64,000 nucleotides of DNA from Euonymus europaeus (GCA_963580455.1 OY756961.1:16225001-16289000); one strand, 5' to 3'; shown: positions 13,908-25,755, counted from the stretch's first letter. The notes: a model not told the origin generated them from the letters alone. Made by a program: numbers and translations.

Positions 13908-13935
13908 ATTAAATTGATCGACGGGTCAATTTAAT
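13908..13935. other. 10-bp hairpin in the insertion
   Basis: ATTAAATTGA (13,908-13,917), an 8-base loop TCGACGGG, then TCAATTTAAT (13,926-13,935) form a perfect 10-bp stem. It is the tightest stem seen in the insertion and lies roughly in its middle. Confidence 0.8.
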
Positions 13936-14172
13936 ACGCTTAGAGGATAGATATAAAGGAATCTGGAGCTCAGAGAAAATATGGATTTTGGAGTGTTTGA
14001 TAGTATGAATAAATTCACTCCATCTTACCGGGTGTTGCATGGAGGATATGCAAGTACACTTCCCATAGGTCAGGGATAGGTTTCTAATTATGGAAAAGCC
14101 TCGATGTAAGAATCGTACATATTGGGGAGTGCATCCAAAGTTCAGGTAGTGTCAGACGAACATTGGATTGTT

Positions 14173-14214
14173 ATATTATTCCTAGTCATAGAGTTTGACG
14201 GTAAAGAATAATAT
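14173..14214. other. 9-bp inverted repeat in the insertion
   Basis: ATATTATTC (14,173-14,181) and GAATAATAT (14,206-14,214) are perfect reverse complements around a 24-base centre. It lies about 45 bases upstream of the TATA-like tract. Confidence 0.75.
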
Positions 14215-14258
14215 TTCGGGAGCCACAATATGTATGTCCTGTGGAGTCCCCTTGGTAG

Positions 14259-14285
14259 CTCTATATATTCTCTTGTCCTATTTAA
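14259..14285 (+). promoter_or_regulatory. Possible TATA region of an LTR promoter
   Basis: CTCTATATATTC followed closely by CCTATTTAAGG gives two TATA-like elements about 1.05 kb into the insertion. If the insertion is an LTR, this would be the U3/R promoter position for + strand transcription, with U5 following. AT-rich DNA yields such motifs readily, so this is a weak call. Confidence 0.3.
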
Positions 14286-16057
14286 GGAAGATCGGCAAAA
14301 TTTACCATATCACAACGGTTGTTGGAAAAGTTATAAGAATGGAATTTGTATAACAAATAGATACAATTTTATTGGGTTTTGGTTTTCCAAAGATAACCCT
14401 AAGATAAAATTGTTTTTGTTAAGATATACAAAATTCTTGTAAGTGTATTTATGTAAAAATAACAAATCTCGGAGTTTTGATTTAGATTGTAAAATAAATA
14501 TTTTACATAATCAAAAACAAATTAAAGTCAAGAATGGACCAAGGAACAAAACAAATTTGAGCCTTGAATTCTTGAAATATTGGGCCAAGCTAGGCTTAAA
14601 CCATGTTATTGCATAGCAACATATGGCCGGCCCATCAAAGTTGCTCGGTGTACAATTTTTATTGTTCTCATATGTCAAATTTACGAGTATAAGCTTCATA
14701 GATTATTTCGATGCCAAAACACTGACTTTCTATGATAAATTGGCAAAACCGTTAAGAGCTGCTCCATAGAAGGTGTTGAGCGACTTCGAACCATCAAAGT
14801 AGCTCGGTGTACAATTTTTATTGTTCTTATATGTAAAATTTTATGAGTATAAGCTTCCCAGATTATTTCAATGCCAAAACACCAACTTTCTATGACAAAT
14901 AGACAAAACCGTTAAAAGCTCCTCCGTAGAGAGAGTTGAGCAACTTCGGACCATTAAAGTTGCTCGGTGTACAATTTTTATTGTTCTTATATGTCAAATT
15001 TTACGAGTATAAGCTTCCTAGATTATTTCGATGCTAAAACACCAACTTTCTAAGACAGATGGACAAAACCGTTAAGAGCTCCTCCATAGAAGGAGTTGAG
15101 CGACTTCGGACCATCAAAATTGTTCTATGTACACTTTTTATTGTTCTTCTATGTCAAATTTTAGGAGTATAAGCTTCTTAGATTATTTCGATGCCAAAAC
15201 ACCAACTTTCTATGACAAATGGACAAAACCGTTAAAAAATTCTGCATAGAGAGAGTTGAGCAACTTCGGACCATAAAAATTGCTCTATGAACACTTTTTG
15301 TTGTTCTTCTATGTCACATTTTACGAGTATAAGCTTCCTAGATTATTTCGATGCCAAAACACCAACTTTCTATGACAAAAGAACGAAACCGTTAAAAGCT
15401 CCTCCATAGAGAAAGTTGAGCAACTTCGGACCATCAAAATTGCTCTATGAACACTTTTTGTTGTTCTTCTATGTCAAATTTTACGAGTATAAGCTTCCTA
15501 GATTATTTCGATGCCAAAACACCAACTTTCTATGAAAAATGGACAAAACCGTCAAAAGCTCCTCCATAGAGAGAGTTGAGCAACTTCAGACCATCAAAGT
15601 TGCTCGGTGCACAATTTTTATTGTTCTTCTATATCAAATTTTACGAGTATAAGCTTCCAAGATTATTTCGATGCCAAAACGCCGACTTTCTATGATAAAT
15701 GGACGAAACCGTTAAAAGCTCCCCCATAGAGAGTGTTGAGCGACTTCGAACCATCACAGTTGCTCGGTGTACAATTTTTATTGTTCTTATATGTAAAATT
15801 TTATGAGTATAAGCTTCCTAGATTATTTCGATGCCAAAACACCGACTTTCTATGACAAATAGACAAAACCGTTAAAAGCTCCTCCGTAGAGAGAGTTGAG
15901 CAACTTCGGACCATGAAAGTTGCTCGGTGTACAATTTTTATTGTTCTTATATATCAAATTTTATGAGTATAAGCTTCCTAGATTATTTCGATGCCAAAAC
16001 ACCAACTTTCTATGACAAATGGACGAAACCGTTAAAAGCTCCTCCATAGAGAGAGTT

Positions 16058-16085
16058 GAGCAACTTCGGACCATCAAAGTTGCTC
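16058..16085 (+). other. Representative monomer dyad (9-bp inverted repeat)
   Basis: GAGCAACTT, a 10-base centre CGGACCATCA, then AAGTTGCTC: a perfect 9-bp inverted repeat occupying consensus positions 88-115 counted from the HindIII site. This instance stands for the many monomers of the GGTGTACAATT class that carry it. Monomers with GCGAC on the left arm have one G.T pair; those with AAATTGCTC on the right have one C.A mismatch. Dyad symmetry is a recurring property of centromeric satellites; a role here is inferred. Confidence 0.85.
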
Positions 16086-16119
16086 GGTGTACAATTTTTA
16101 TTGTTCTTATATGTCAAAT

Positions 16120-16279
16120 TTTATGAGTATAAGCTTCCTAGATTATTTCGATGCCAAAACAACAACTTTCTAGGACAAATAGACAAAACCGTTAAAAGCC
16201 CATCCATAGAGAGTGTTAAGCGACTTCGGACCATCAATGTTGCTCGGTGTACAATTTTATTTGTTCTTATATGTCAAAT
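16120..16279 (+). repeat. Representative 160-bp monomer and its subfamilies
   Basis: Taken from just before the AAGCTTCCTAG site, one unit runs through TTTCGATGCC, the AACTTTC block, GACAAAACCGTTAAAAGC, the dyad, a T-rich stretch and GAGTAT. Four linked classes can be told apart after the dyad: (1) AAAGTTGCTCGGTGTACAATT with TTATATG; (2) AAAATTGCTCTATGTACAC with TTCTATG; (3) the same with ATGAACACTTTTTGTTG, often followed by TGTCACATTT; (4) ATTATCAAAG or ACTATCAAAG with TCGGGATAGAC. Variants at neighbouring positions travel together, so these are true subfamilies. Class 3 is absent from domain 1; class 4 is seen only in domains 1 and 5. Confidence 0.8.
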
Positions 16280-16479
16280 TTTACGAGTATAACCTTCACA
16301 GATGATTTCGATGCCAAAACACAAACTTTTTATGTCAAATAGACAAAACCGTTAAAAGCTCCTCCATAGAGAGACTTGAGCAACTTCGGATCATCAAAGT
16401 TGCTCGGTGTACAATTTTTATTGTTCTCATATGTCAAATTTACGAGTATAAGCTTCATAGATTATTTCGATGCCAAAAC

Positions 16480-18718
16480 ACTGACTTTCTATGATAAATT
16501 GACAAAACCATTAAGAGCTGCTCCATAGAAGGTGTTGAGCGACTTCGAACCATCAAAGTTGCTCGGTGTACAATTTTTATTGTTCTTATATGTAAAATTT
16601 TATGAGTATAAGCTTCCCAGATTATTTCGATGCCAAAACACCAACTTTCTATGACAAATAGACAAAACCGTTAAAAGCTCCTCCGTAGAGAGAGTTGAGC
16701 AACTTCGGACCATTAAAGTTGCTCGGTGTACAATTTTTATTGTTCTTATATGTCAAATTTTACGAGTATAAGCTTCCTAGATTATTTCGATGCTAAAACA
16801 CCAACTTTCTAAGACAGATGGAGAAAACCGTTAAGAGCTCCTCCATAGAAGGAGTTGAGCGACTTCGGACCATCAAAATTGTTCTATGTACACTTTTTAT
16901 TGTTCTTCTATGTCAAATTTTAGGAGTATAAGCTTCTTAGATTATTTCGATGCCAAAACACCAACTTTCTATGACAAATGGACAAAACCGTTAAAAGCTT
17001 CTGCATAGAGAGAGTTGAGCAACTTCGGACCATAAAAATTGCTCTATGAACACTTTTTGTTGTTCTTCTATGTCACATTTTACGAGTATAAGCTTCCCAG
17101 ATTATTTCGATGCCAAAACACCAACTTTCTATGACAAAAGGACGAAATCGTTGAAAGCTCCTACGTAGAGTGAGTTGAGCAACTTCGGACCATTAAAGTT
17201 GCTCGGTGTACAATTTTTATTGTTCTTATATGTCAAATTTTACGAGTATAAGCTTCCTAGATTATTTCGATGCTAAAACACCAACTTTCTAAGACAGATG
17301 GACAAAACCGTTAAGATCTCCTCCATAGAAGGAGTTGAGCGACTTCGGACCATCAAAATTGTTCTATGTACACTTTTTATTGTTCTTCTATGTCAAATTT
17401 TAGGAGTATAAGCTTCTTATATTATTTCGATGCCAAAACACCAACTTTCTATGACAAATGGACAAAACCGTTAAAAGCTTCTGCATAGAGAGAGTTGAGC
17501 AACTTCGGACCATAAAAATTGCTCTATGAACACTTTTTGTTGTTCTTCTATGTCACATTTTACGAGTATAAGCTTCCTAGATTATTTCGATGCCAAAACA
17601 CCAACTTTCTATGACAAAAGGACGAAACCGTTAAAAGCTCCTCCATAGAGAAAGTTGAGCAACTTCGAACCATCAAAATTGCTCTATGAACACTTTTTGT
17701 TGTTCTTCTATGTCAAATTTCACGAGTATAAGCTTCCTAGATTATTTCGATGCCAAAACACCAACTTTCTATGAAAAATTGACAAAACCGTTAAAAGCTC
17801 CTCCATAGAGAGAGTTGAGCAACTTCAGACCATCAAAGTTGCTCGGTGTACAATATTTATTGTTCTTCTATATCAAATTTTACGAGTATAAGCTTCCTAG
17901 ATTTTTTCGATGCCAAAACACCGACTTTCTATGATAAAAGGACGAAACCGTTAAAAGCTCCCCCATAGAGAGTGTTGAGCGACATCGAACCATCACAGTT
18001 GCTCGGTGTACAATTTTTATTGTTCTTATATGTAAAATTTTATGAGTATAAGCTTCCTAGATTATTTCGATGCCAAAACACCGACTTTCTATGACAAATA
18101 GACAAAACCGTTAAAAGCTCCTCCGTAGAGAGAGTTGAGCAACTTCGGACCATGAAAGTTGCTCGGTGTACAATTTTTATTGTTCTTATATATCAAATTT
18201 TATGAGTATAAGCTTCCTAGATTATTTCGATGCCAAAACACCAACTTTCTATGACAAATGGACGAAACCGTTAAAAGCTCCTCCATAGAGAGAGTTGAGC
18301 AACTTCGGACCATCAAAGTTGCTCGGTGAACAATTTTTATTGTTCTTATATGTCAAATTTTATGAGTATAAGCTTCCTAGATTATTTCGATGCCAAAACA
18401 ACAACTTTCTATGACAAATAGACAAAACCGTTAAAAGCCCATCCATAGAGAGTGTTGAGCGACTTCGGACCATCAAAGTTGCTCGGTGTACAATTTTATT
18501 TGTCCTTATATGTCAAATTTTACGAGTATAACCTTCACAGATGATTTCGATGCCAAAACATAAACTTTTTATGACAAATAGACAAAACCGTAAAAAGCTC
18601 CTCCATTGAGAGACTTGAGCAACTTCGGATCATCAAAGTTGCTCGGTGTACAATTTTTATTGTTCTCATATGTCAAATTTATGAGTATAAGCTTCATAGA
18701 TTATTTCGATGCCAAAAC
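16480..18718 (+). repeat. 11-monomer HOR, copy 2 expanded to 14 monomers
   Basis: This copy is 2,239 bp, exactly 480 bp (three monomers) longer than its neighbours. The extra material is a tandem repeat of the CTCCGTAG / AAGACAGATGG / CTGCATAG trio: about 16,680-17,150 is followed by a second version at about 17,160-17,640, the second marked by CTACGTAGAGTGAG. Unequal exchange within the unit is the simplest explanation. Confidence 0.8.
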
Positions 18719-20477
18719 ACTGACTTTCTATGATAAATTGACAAAACCGTTAAGAGCTGCTCCATAGAAGGTGTTGAGCGACTTCGAACCATCAAAGTTG
18801 CTCGGTGTACAATTTTTATTGTTCTTATATGTAAAATTTTATGAGTATAAGCTTCCCAGATTATTTCGATGCCAAAACACCAACTTTCTATGACAAATAG
18901 ACAAAACCGTTAAAAGCTCCTCCGTAGAGAGAGTTGAGCAACTTCGGACCATTAAAGTTGCTCGGTGTACAATTTTTATTGTTCTTATATGTCAAATTTT
19001 ACGAGTATAAGCTTCCTAGATTATTTCGATGCTAAAACACCAACTTTCTAAGACAGATGGACAAAACCGTTAAGAGCTCCTCCATAGAAGCAGTAGAGCG
19101 ACTTCGGACCATCAAAATTGTTCTATGTACACTTTTTATTGTTCTTCTATGTCAAATTTTAGGAGTATAAGCTTCTTATATTATTTCGATGCCAAAACAC
19201 CAACTTTCTATGACAAATGGACAAAACCGTTAAAAGCTTCTGCATAGAGAGAGTTGAGCAACTTCGGACCATAAAAATTGCTCTATGAACACTTTTTGTT
19301 GTTCTTCTATGTCACATTTTACGAGTATAAGCTTCCTAGATTATTTCGATGCCAAAACACCAACTTTCTATGACAAAAGGACGAAACCGTTAAAAGCTCC
19401 TCCATAGAGAAAGTTGAGCAACTTCGAACCATCAAAATTGCTCTATGAACACTTTTTGTTGTTCTTCTATGTCAAATTTCACGAGTATAAGCTTCCTAGA
19501 TTATTTCGATGCCAAAACACCAACTTTCTATGAAAAATTGACAAAACCGTTAAAAGCTCCTCCATAGAGAGAGTTGAGCAACTTCAGACCATCAAAGTTG
19601 CTCGGTGTACAATATTTATTGTTCTTCTATATCAAATTTTACGAGTATAAGCTTCCTAGATTATTTCGATGCCAAAACACCGACTTTCTATGATAAAAGG
19701 ACGAAACCGTTAAAAGCTCCCCCATAGAGAGTGTTGAGCGACATCGAACCATCACAGTTGCTCGGTGTACAATTTTTATTGTTCTTATATGTAAAATTTT
19801 ATGAGTATAAGCTTCCTAGATTATTTCGATGCCAAAACACCGACTTTCTATGACAAATAGACAAAACCGTTAAAAGCTCCTCCGTAGAGAGAGTTGAGCA
19901 ACTTCGGACCATGAAAGTTGCTCGGTGTACAATTTTTATTGTTCTTATATATCAAATTTTATGAGTATAAGCTTCCTAGATTATTTCCATGCCAAAACAC
20001 CAACTTTCTATGACAAATGGACGAAACCGTTAAAAGCTCCTCCATAGAGAGAGTTGAGCAACTTCGGACCATCAAAGTTGCTCGGTGAACAATTTTTATT
20101 GTTCTTATATGTCAAATTTTATGAGTATAAGCTTCCTAGATTATTTCGATGCCAAAACAACAACTTTCTATGACAAATAGACAAAACCGTTAAAAGCCCA
20201 TCCATAGAGAGTGTTGAGCGACTTCGGACCATCAAAGTTGCTCGGTGTACAATTTTATTTGTCCTTATATGTCAAATTTTACGAGTATAACCTTCACAGA
20301 TGATTTCGATGCCAAAACATAAACTTTTTATGACAAATAGACAAAACCGTAAAAAGCTCCTCCATTGAGAGACTTGAGCAACTTCGGATCATCAAAGTTG
20401 CTCGGTGTACAATTTTTATTGTTCTCATATGTAAAATTTATGAGTATAAGCTTCATAGATTATTTCGATGCCAAAAC
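18719..20477 (+). repeat. 11-monomer HOR, copy 3 (1,759 bp)
   Basis: Nearly identical to the last 1.5 kb of the previous unit at an offset of 1,759 bp, including the uncommon CAATATTTATTG, CATCGAACC, CGGTGAACAATT and TTTGTCCTTATATG variants. The few differences include TTTCCATGCC near 19,986, one of the rare changes of an otherwise conserved CpG, and GCAGTAGAGCG near 19,090. Confidence 0.8.
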
Positions 20478-23400
20478 ACTGACTTTCTATGATAAATTGA
20501 CAAAACCGTTAAGAGCTGCTCCATAGAAGGTGTTGAGCGACTTCGAACCATCAAAGTTGCTCGGTGTACAATTTTTATTGTTCTTATATGTAAAATTTTA
20601 TGAGTATAAGCTTCCCAGATTATTTCGATGCCAAAACACCAACTTTCTATGACAAATAGACAAAACCGTTAAAAGCTCCTCCGTAGAGAGAGTTGAGCAA
20701 CTTCGGACCATTAAAGTTGCTCGGTGTACAATTTTTATTGTTCTTATATGTCAAATTTTACGAGTATAAGCTTCCTAGATTATTTCGATGCTAAAACACC
20801 AACTTTCTAAGACAGATGGACAAAACCGTTAAGAGCTCCTCCATAGAAGGAGTTGAGCGACTTCGGACCATCAAAATTGTTCTATGTACACTTTTTATTG
20901 TTCTTCTATGTCAAATTTTAGGTGTATAAGCTTCCTAGATTATTTCGATGCCAAAACACCAACTTTCTATGACAAATGTACAAAACCGTTAAAAGCTTCT
21001 GCATAGAGAGAGTTGAGCAACTTCGGACCATAAAAATTGCTCTATGAACAATTTTTGTTGTTCTTCTATGTCACATTTTACGAGTATAAGCTTCCTAGAT
21101 TATTTCGATGCCAAAACACCGACTTTCTATGATAAATGGACGAAACCGTTAAAAGCTCCCCCATAGAGAGTGTTGAGCGACTTCGAACCATCAAAGTTGC
21201 TCGGTGTACAATTTTTATTGTTCTTATATGTAAAATTTTATGAGTATAAGCTTCCTAGATTATTTCGATGCCAAAACACCGACTTACTATGACAAATAGA
21301 CAAAACCGTTAAAAGCTCCTCCGTAGAGAGAGTTGAGCAACTTCGGACCATGAAAGTTGCTCGGTGTACAATTTTTATTGTTCTTATATATCAAATTTTA
21401 TGAGTATAAGCTTCCTAGATTATTTCGATGCCAAAACACCAACTTTCTATGACAAATGGACGAAACCGTTAAAAGCTCCTCCATAGAGAGAGTTGAGCAA
21501 CTTCGGATCATCAAAGTTGCTCGGTGTACAATTTTTATTGTTCTTATATGTCAAATTTTATGAGTATAAGCTTCCTAGATTATTTCGATGCCAAAACAAC
21601 AACTTTCTATGACAAATAGACAAAACCGTTAAAAGCCCATCTATAGAGAGTGTTGAGCGACTTCGGACCATCAAAGTTGCTCGGTGTACAATTTTATTTG
21701 TTCTTATATGTCAAATTTTACGAGTATAAGCTTCACAGATGATTTCGATGCCAAAACACAAACTTTTTATGACAAATAGACAAAACCGTTAAAAGCTCCT
21801 CCATAGAGAGAGTTGAGCAACTTCGGACCATCAAAGTTGCTCGGTGTACAATTTTTATTGTTCTTCTATGTCAAATTTTACGAGTATAAGCTTCCTAGGT
21901 TATTTCGATGCCAAAAGACAAACTTTCTATAAGAATTGGACGAAACCGTTAAAAGCTCCTCCATAGAGAGAGTTGAGCAACTTCGGACCATCAAAGTTGC
22001 TAGGTGTACAATTTTTGTTGTTCTCATATGTCAAATTTACGAGTATAAGCTTCATAGATTATTTCGATGCCAAAACACCAACTTTCTAAGACAAATGGAC
22101 AAAACCGTTAAGAGCTCCTCCATAGAAGGAGTTGGGCAACTTCGGACCATCAAAATTGCTCTATTTACACATTTTATTGTTCTTCTTTGTCAAATTTTAT
22201 GAGTGTAAGCTTCTTAGATTATTTCGATGCCAAAACACCAACTTTCTATGACAAATGGACAAAACCGTCAAAAGCTTCTGCATAGAGAGAATTGAGCAAC
22301 TTCGGACCATCAAAATTGCTCTATGAACACTTTTTGTTGTTCTTCTATGTCACATTTTACGAGTATAAGCTTCCTAGATTATTTCGATGCAAAAACAACA
22401 ACTTTCTATGACAAATAGACAAAACCGTTAAAAGTTCCTCCATAGAGAGTGTTGAGCGACTTCGGACCATCAAAGTTGCTCGGTGTACAATTTCACTTGT
22501 TCTTATATATCAAATTTTACGAGTATTAGCTTCACAGATGATTTCGATGCCAAAACACAAACTTTTTATGACAAATAGACAAAACCGTTAACAGGTCCTC
22601 CATAGAGAGAGTTGAGCAACTTCGGACCATCAAAGTTGCTCGGTCTACAATGTTATTTGTTCTTATATGTCAAATTTTACGAGTATAAGCTTCCTAGATT
22701 ATTTCGATGCCAAAACACCAACTTTCTATGATAAATGTACGAAACCGTTAAAAGCTCCCCCATAGAGAGTGTTGAGCGACTTCGAACCATCAAAGTTGCT
22801 CGGTGTACTATTTTTATTGTTCTTATATGTAAAATTTTATGAGTATAAGCTTCCTAGATTATTTCGATGCCAAAACACCAACTTTCTATGACAAAAGGAC
22901 GAAACCGTTAAAAGCTCCTCCATAGAGAAAGTTGAGCAACTTCGGACCATCAAAATTGCTCTATGAACACTTTTTGTTGTTCTTCTATGTCAAATTTTAC
23001 GAGTATAAGCTTCCTAGATTATTTCGATCCCAAAACACCGACTTTCTATGACAAATAGACAAAACCGTTAAAAGCTCCTCCGTAGAGAGAGTTGAGCAAC
23101 TTCGGACCATGAAAGTTGCTCGGTGTACAATTTTTATTGTTCTTATATATCAAATTTTATGAGTATAAGCTTCCTAGATTATTTCGATGCCAAAACACCA
23201 ACTTTCTATGACAAATGGACGAAACCGTTAAAAGCTCCTCCATAGAGAGAGTCGAGCGACTTCGAACCATCAAAGTTGCTCGGTGTACAATTTTTGTTGT
23301 TCTTATATGTAAAATTTTATGAGTATAACCTTCCTAGATTATTTCGATGCCAAAACACCGACTTTCTATGACAAATAGACAAAACCGTTAAAAGCTCCTC

Positions 23401-23995
23401 CGTAGAGAGAGTTGAGCAACTTCGGACCATGAAAGTTGCTCGGTGTACAATTTTTATTGTTCTTATATATCAAATTTTATGAGTATAAGCTTCCTAGATT
23501 ATTTCGATGCCAAAACACCAACTTTCTATGACAAATGGACGAAACCGTTAAAAGCTCCTCCATAGAGAAAGTCGAGCAACTTCGGACCATCAAAGTTGCT
23601 CGGTGTACAATTTTTATTGTTCTTATATGTCAAATTTTATGAGTATAAGCTTCCTAGATTATTTCGATGCCAAAACAACAACTTTCTATGACAAATAGAC
23701 AAAACCGTTAAAAGCCTATCCATAGAGAGTGTTGAGCGACTTCGGACCATCAAAGTTGCTCGGTGTACAATTTTATTTGTTCTTATATGTCAAATTTTAC
23801 GAGTATAACCTTCACAGATAATTTCGATGCCAAAACACAAACTTTTTATGACAAATAGACAAAACCGTAAAAAGCTCCTCCATAGAGAGACTTGAGCAAC
23901 TTCGGATCATCAAAGTTGCTCGGTGTACAATTTTTATTGTTCTCATATGTCAAATTTATGAGTATAAGCTTCATAGATTATTTCGATGCCAAAAC
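20478..23995 (+). repeat. Rearranged double unit of the 11-monomer HOR (22 monomers)
   Basis: The spacing to the next ACTGAC marker is 3,518 bp, two units, but the expected marker near 22,237 is missing. In its place, at about 21,880-22,330, is a block with CTAGGTTATTTCG, CAAAAGACAAAC, CTATAAGAATTGG and AAGGAGTTGGGC. That block reappears as the signature of the 16-monomer HOR at 25,934, 28,972, 31,532 and 34,090. This stretch is therefore a chimera of the two HOR types. Confidence 0.7.
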
Positions 23996-25755
23996 ACTGA
24001 CTTTCTATGATAAATTGACAAAACCGTTAAGAGCTGCTCCATAGAAGGTGTTGAGCGACTTCGAACCATCAAAGTTGCTCGGTGTACAATTTTTATTGTT
24101 CTTATATGTAAAATTTTATGAGTATAAGCTTCCCAGATTATTTCGATGCCAAAACACCAACTTTCTATGACAAATAGACAAAACCGTTAAAAGCTCCTCC
24201 GTAGAGAGAGTTGAGCAACTTCGGACCATTAAAGTTGCTCGGTGTACAATTTTTATTGTTCTTATATGTCAAATTTTACGAGTATAAGCTTCCTAGATTA
24301 TTTCGATGCTAAAACACCAACTTTCTAAGACAGATGGACAAAACCGTTAAGAGCTCCTCCATAGAAGGAGTTGAGCGACTTCGGACCATCAAAATTGTTC
24401 TATGTACACTTTTTATTGTTCTTCTATGTCAAATTTTAGGAGTATAAGCTTCTTAGATTATTTCGATGCCAAAACACCAACTTTCTATGACAAATGGACA
24501 AAACCGTTAAAAGCTTCTGCATAGAGAGAGTTGAGCAACTTCGGACCATAAAAATTGCTCAATGAACACTTTTTGTTGTTCTTCTATGTCACATTTTACG
24601 AGTATAAGCTTCCTAGATTATTTCGATTCCAAAACACCAACTTTCTATGACAAAAGGACGAAACCGTTAAAAGCTCCTCCATAGAGAAAGTTGAGCAACT
24701 TCGGACCATCAAAATTGCTCTATGAACACATTTTTGTTGTTCTTCTATGTCAAATTTTACGAGTATAAGCTTCCTAGATTATTTCGATGCCAAAACACCA
24801 ACTTTTTATGAAAAATGGACAAAACCGTTAAAAGCTCCTCCATAGAGAGAGTTGAGCAATTTAAGACCATCAAAGTTGCTCGGTGTACAATTTTTATTGT
24901 TCTTCTATATCAAATTTTACGAGTATAAGCTTCCTAGATTATTTCGATGCCAAAACACCGACTTTCGATGATAAATGGACGAAACCGTTAAAAGCTCCCC
25001 CATAGAGAGTGTTGAGCGACTTCGAACCATCAAAGTTGCTCGGTGTACAATTTTTATTGTTCTTATATGTAAAATTTTATGAGTATAAGCTTCCTAGATT
25101 ATTTCGATGCCAAAACACCGACTTTCTATGAAAAATGGACAAAACCGTTAAAAGCTCCTCCGTAGAGAGAGTTGAGCAACTTCGGACCATTAAAGTTGCT
25201 CGGTGTACAATTTTTATTGTTCTTATATATCAAATTTTATGAGTATAAGCTTCCTAGATTATTTCGATGCCAAAACACCAACTTTCTATGACAAATGGAC
25301 GAAACCGTTAAAAGCCCTTCCATAGAGAGAGTTGAGCAACTTCGGACCATCAAAGTTGCTCGGTGTACAATTTTTATTGTTCTTATATGTCAAATTTTAT
25401 TAGTATAAGCTTCCTAGATTATTTCGATGCCAAAACAACAACTTTCTATGACAAATAGACAAAACCGTTAAAAGCCCATCCATAGAGAGTGTTGAGCGAC
25501 TTCGGACCATCAAAGTTGCTCGGTGTACAATTTTATTTGTTCTTATATGTCAAATTTTACGAGTATAACCTTCACAGATGATTTCGATGCCAAAACACAA
25601 ACTTTTTATGACAAATAGACAAAACCGTAAAAAGCTCCTCCATAGAGAGACTTGAGCAACTTCGGATCATCAAAGTTGCTCGGTGTACAATTTTTATTGT
25701 TCTCATATGTCAAATTTATGAGTATAAGCTTCATAGATTATTTCGATGCCAAAAC
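23996..25755 (+). repeat. 11-monomer HOR, last clear copy (1,760 bp)
   Basis: Bounded by ACTGAC markers at 23,996 and 25,756. It is one base longer than other copies through an added base in GAACACATTTTTGTTG near 24,725. After it the array switches to the 16-monomer type at about 25,860. Confidence 0.75.

Larger units (their letters stand above)
13204..14631 (+). mobile_element. Non-satellite insertion, probable truncated LTR retroelement
   Basis: This is the only interruption of the satellite. It starts with TGTTGGGATG directly after satellite sequence ending CAATTTTT, and satellite resumes at CCATCAAAGTTGCTCGG. The TG start, AT-rich 1.4 kb without coding capacity, TATA-like CTCTATATATTC near 14,260, and several long hairpins fit a plant LTR of the Copia type. 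A possible LTR end is TAACA near 14,464 (TGTT at one end, AACA at the other), leaving about 167 bp that could be element leader. I see no tRNA primer-binding site, no gag or pol, and no target-site duplication. It could be a solo LTR, an LTR plus leader fragment, or unrelated unique DNA. Non-satellite status is certain; the element class is inferred. Confidence 0.6.
14721..16479 (+). repeat. 11-monomer HOR, copy 1 (1,759 bp)
   Basis: First full unit after the insertion, bounded by successive ACTGAC markers. It contains the ordered monomers with CTCCGTAG, AAGACAGATGG, TTAGGAGTATAAG, CTGCATAGAG and ACAGATGATTTCG, an order reproduced in later copies. It carries scattered differences from them, for example GTTAAAAAATTCTGCATAG near 15,230. 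Confidence 0.8.

Noticed and set aside
14230..14442. 70-codon + strand frame in the insertion
   Set aside because: Short, AT-rich, without a recognisable domain, and lying over the TATA-like part of a probable LTR. It is the length expected by chance.
13204..14631. Intact autonomous retrotransposon
   Set aside because: At 1.43 kb with no gag or pol, no second LTR and no target-site duplication, it can only be a fragment, a solo LTR or another kind of sequence.
14511..14699. - strand frame spanning the right insertion junction
   Set aside because: It joins insertion sequence to satellite and ends by chance; no coding evidence.
16058..16085. Dyad as a rho-independent terminator
   Set aside because: The T-rich stretch begins about 10 bases after the stem and the context is a eukaryotic satellite, so a bacterial terminator reading is not justified.
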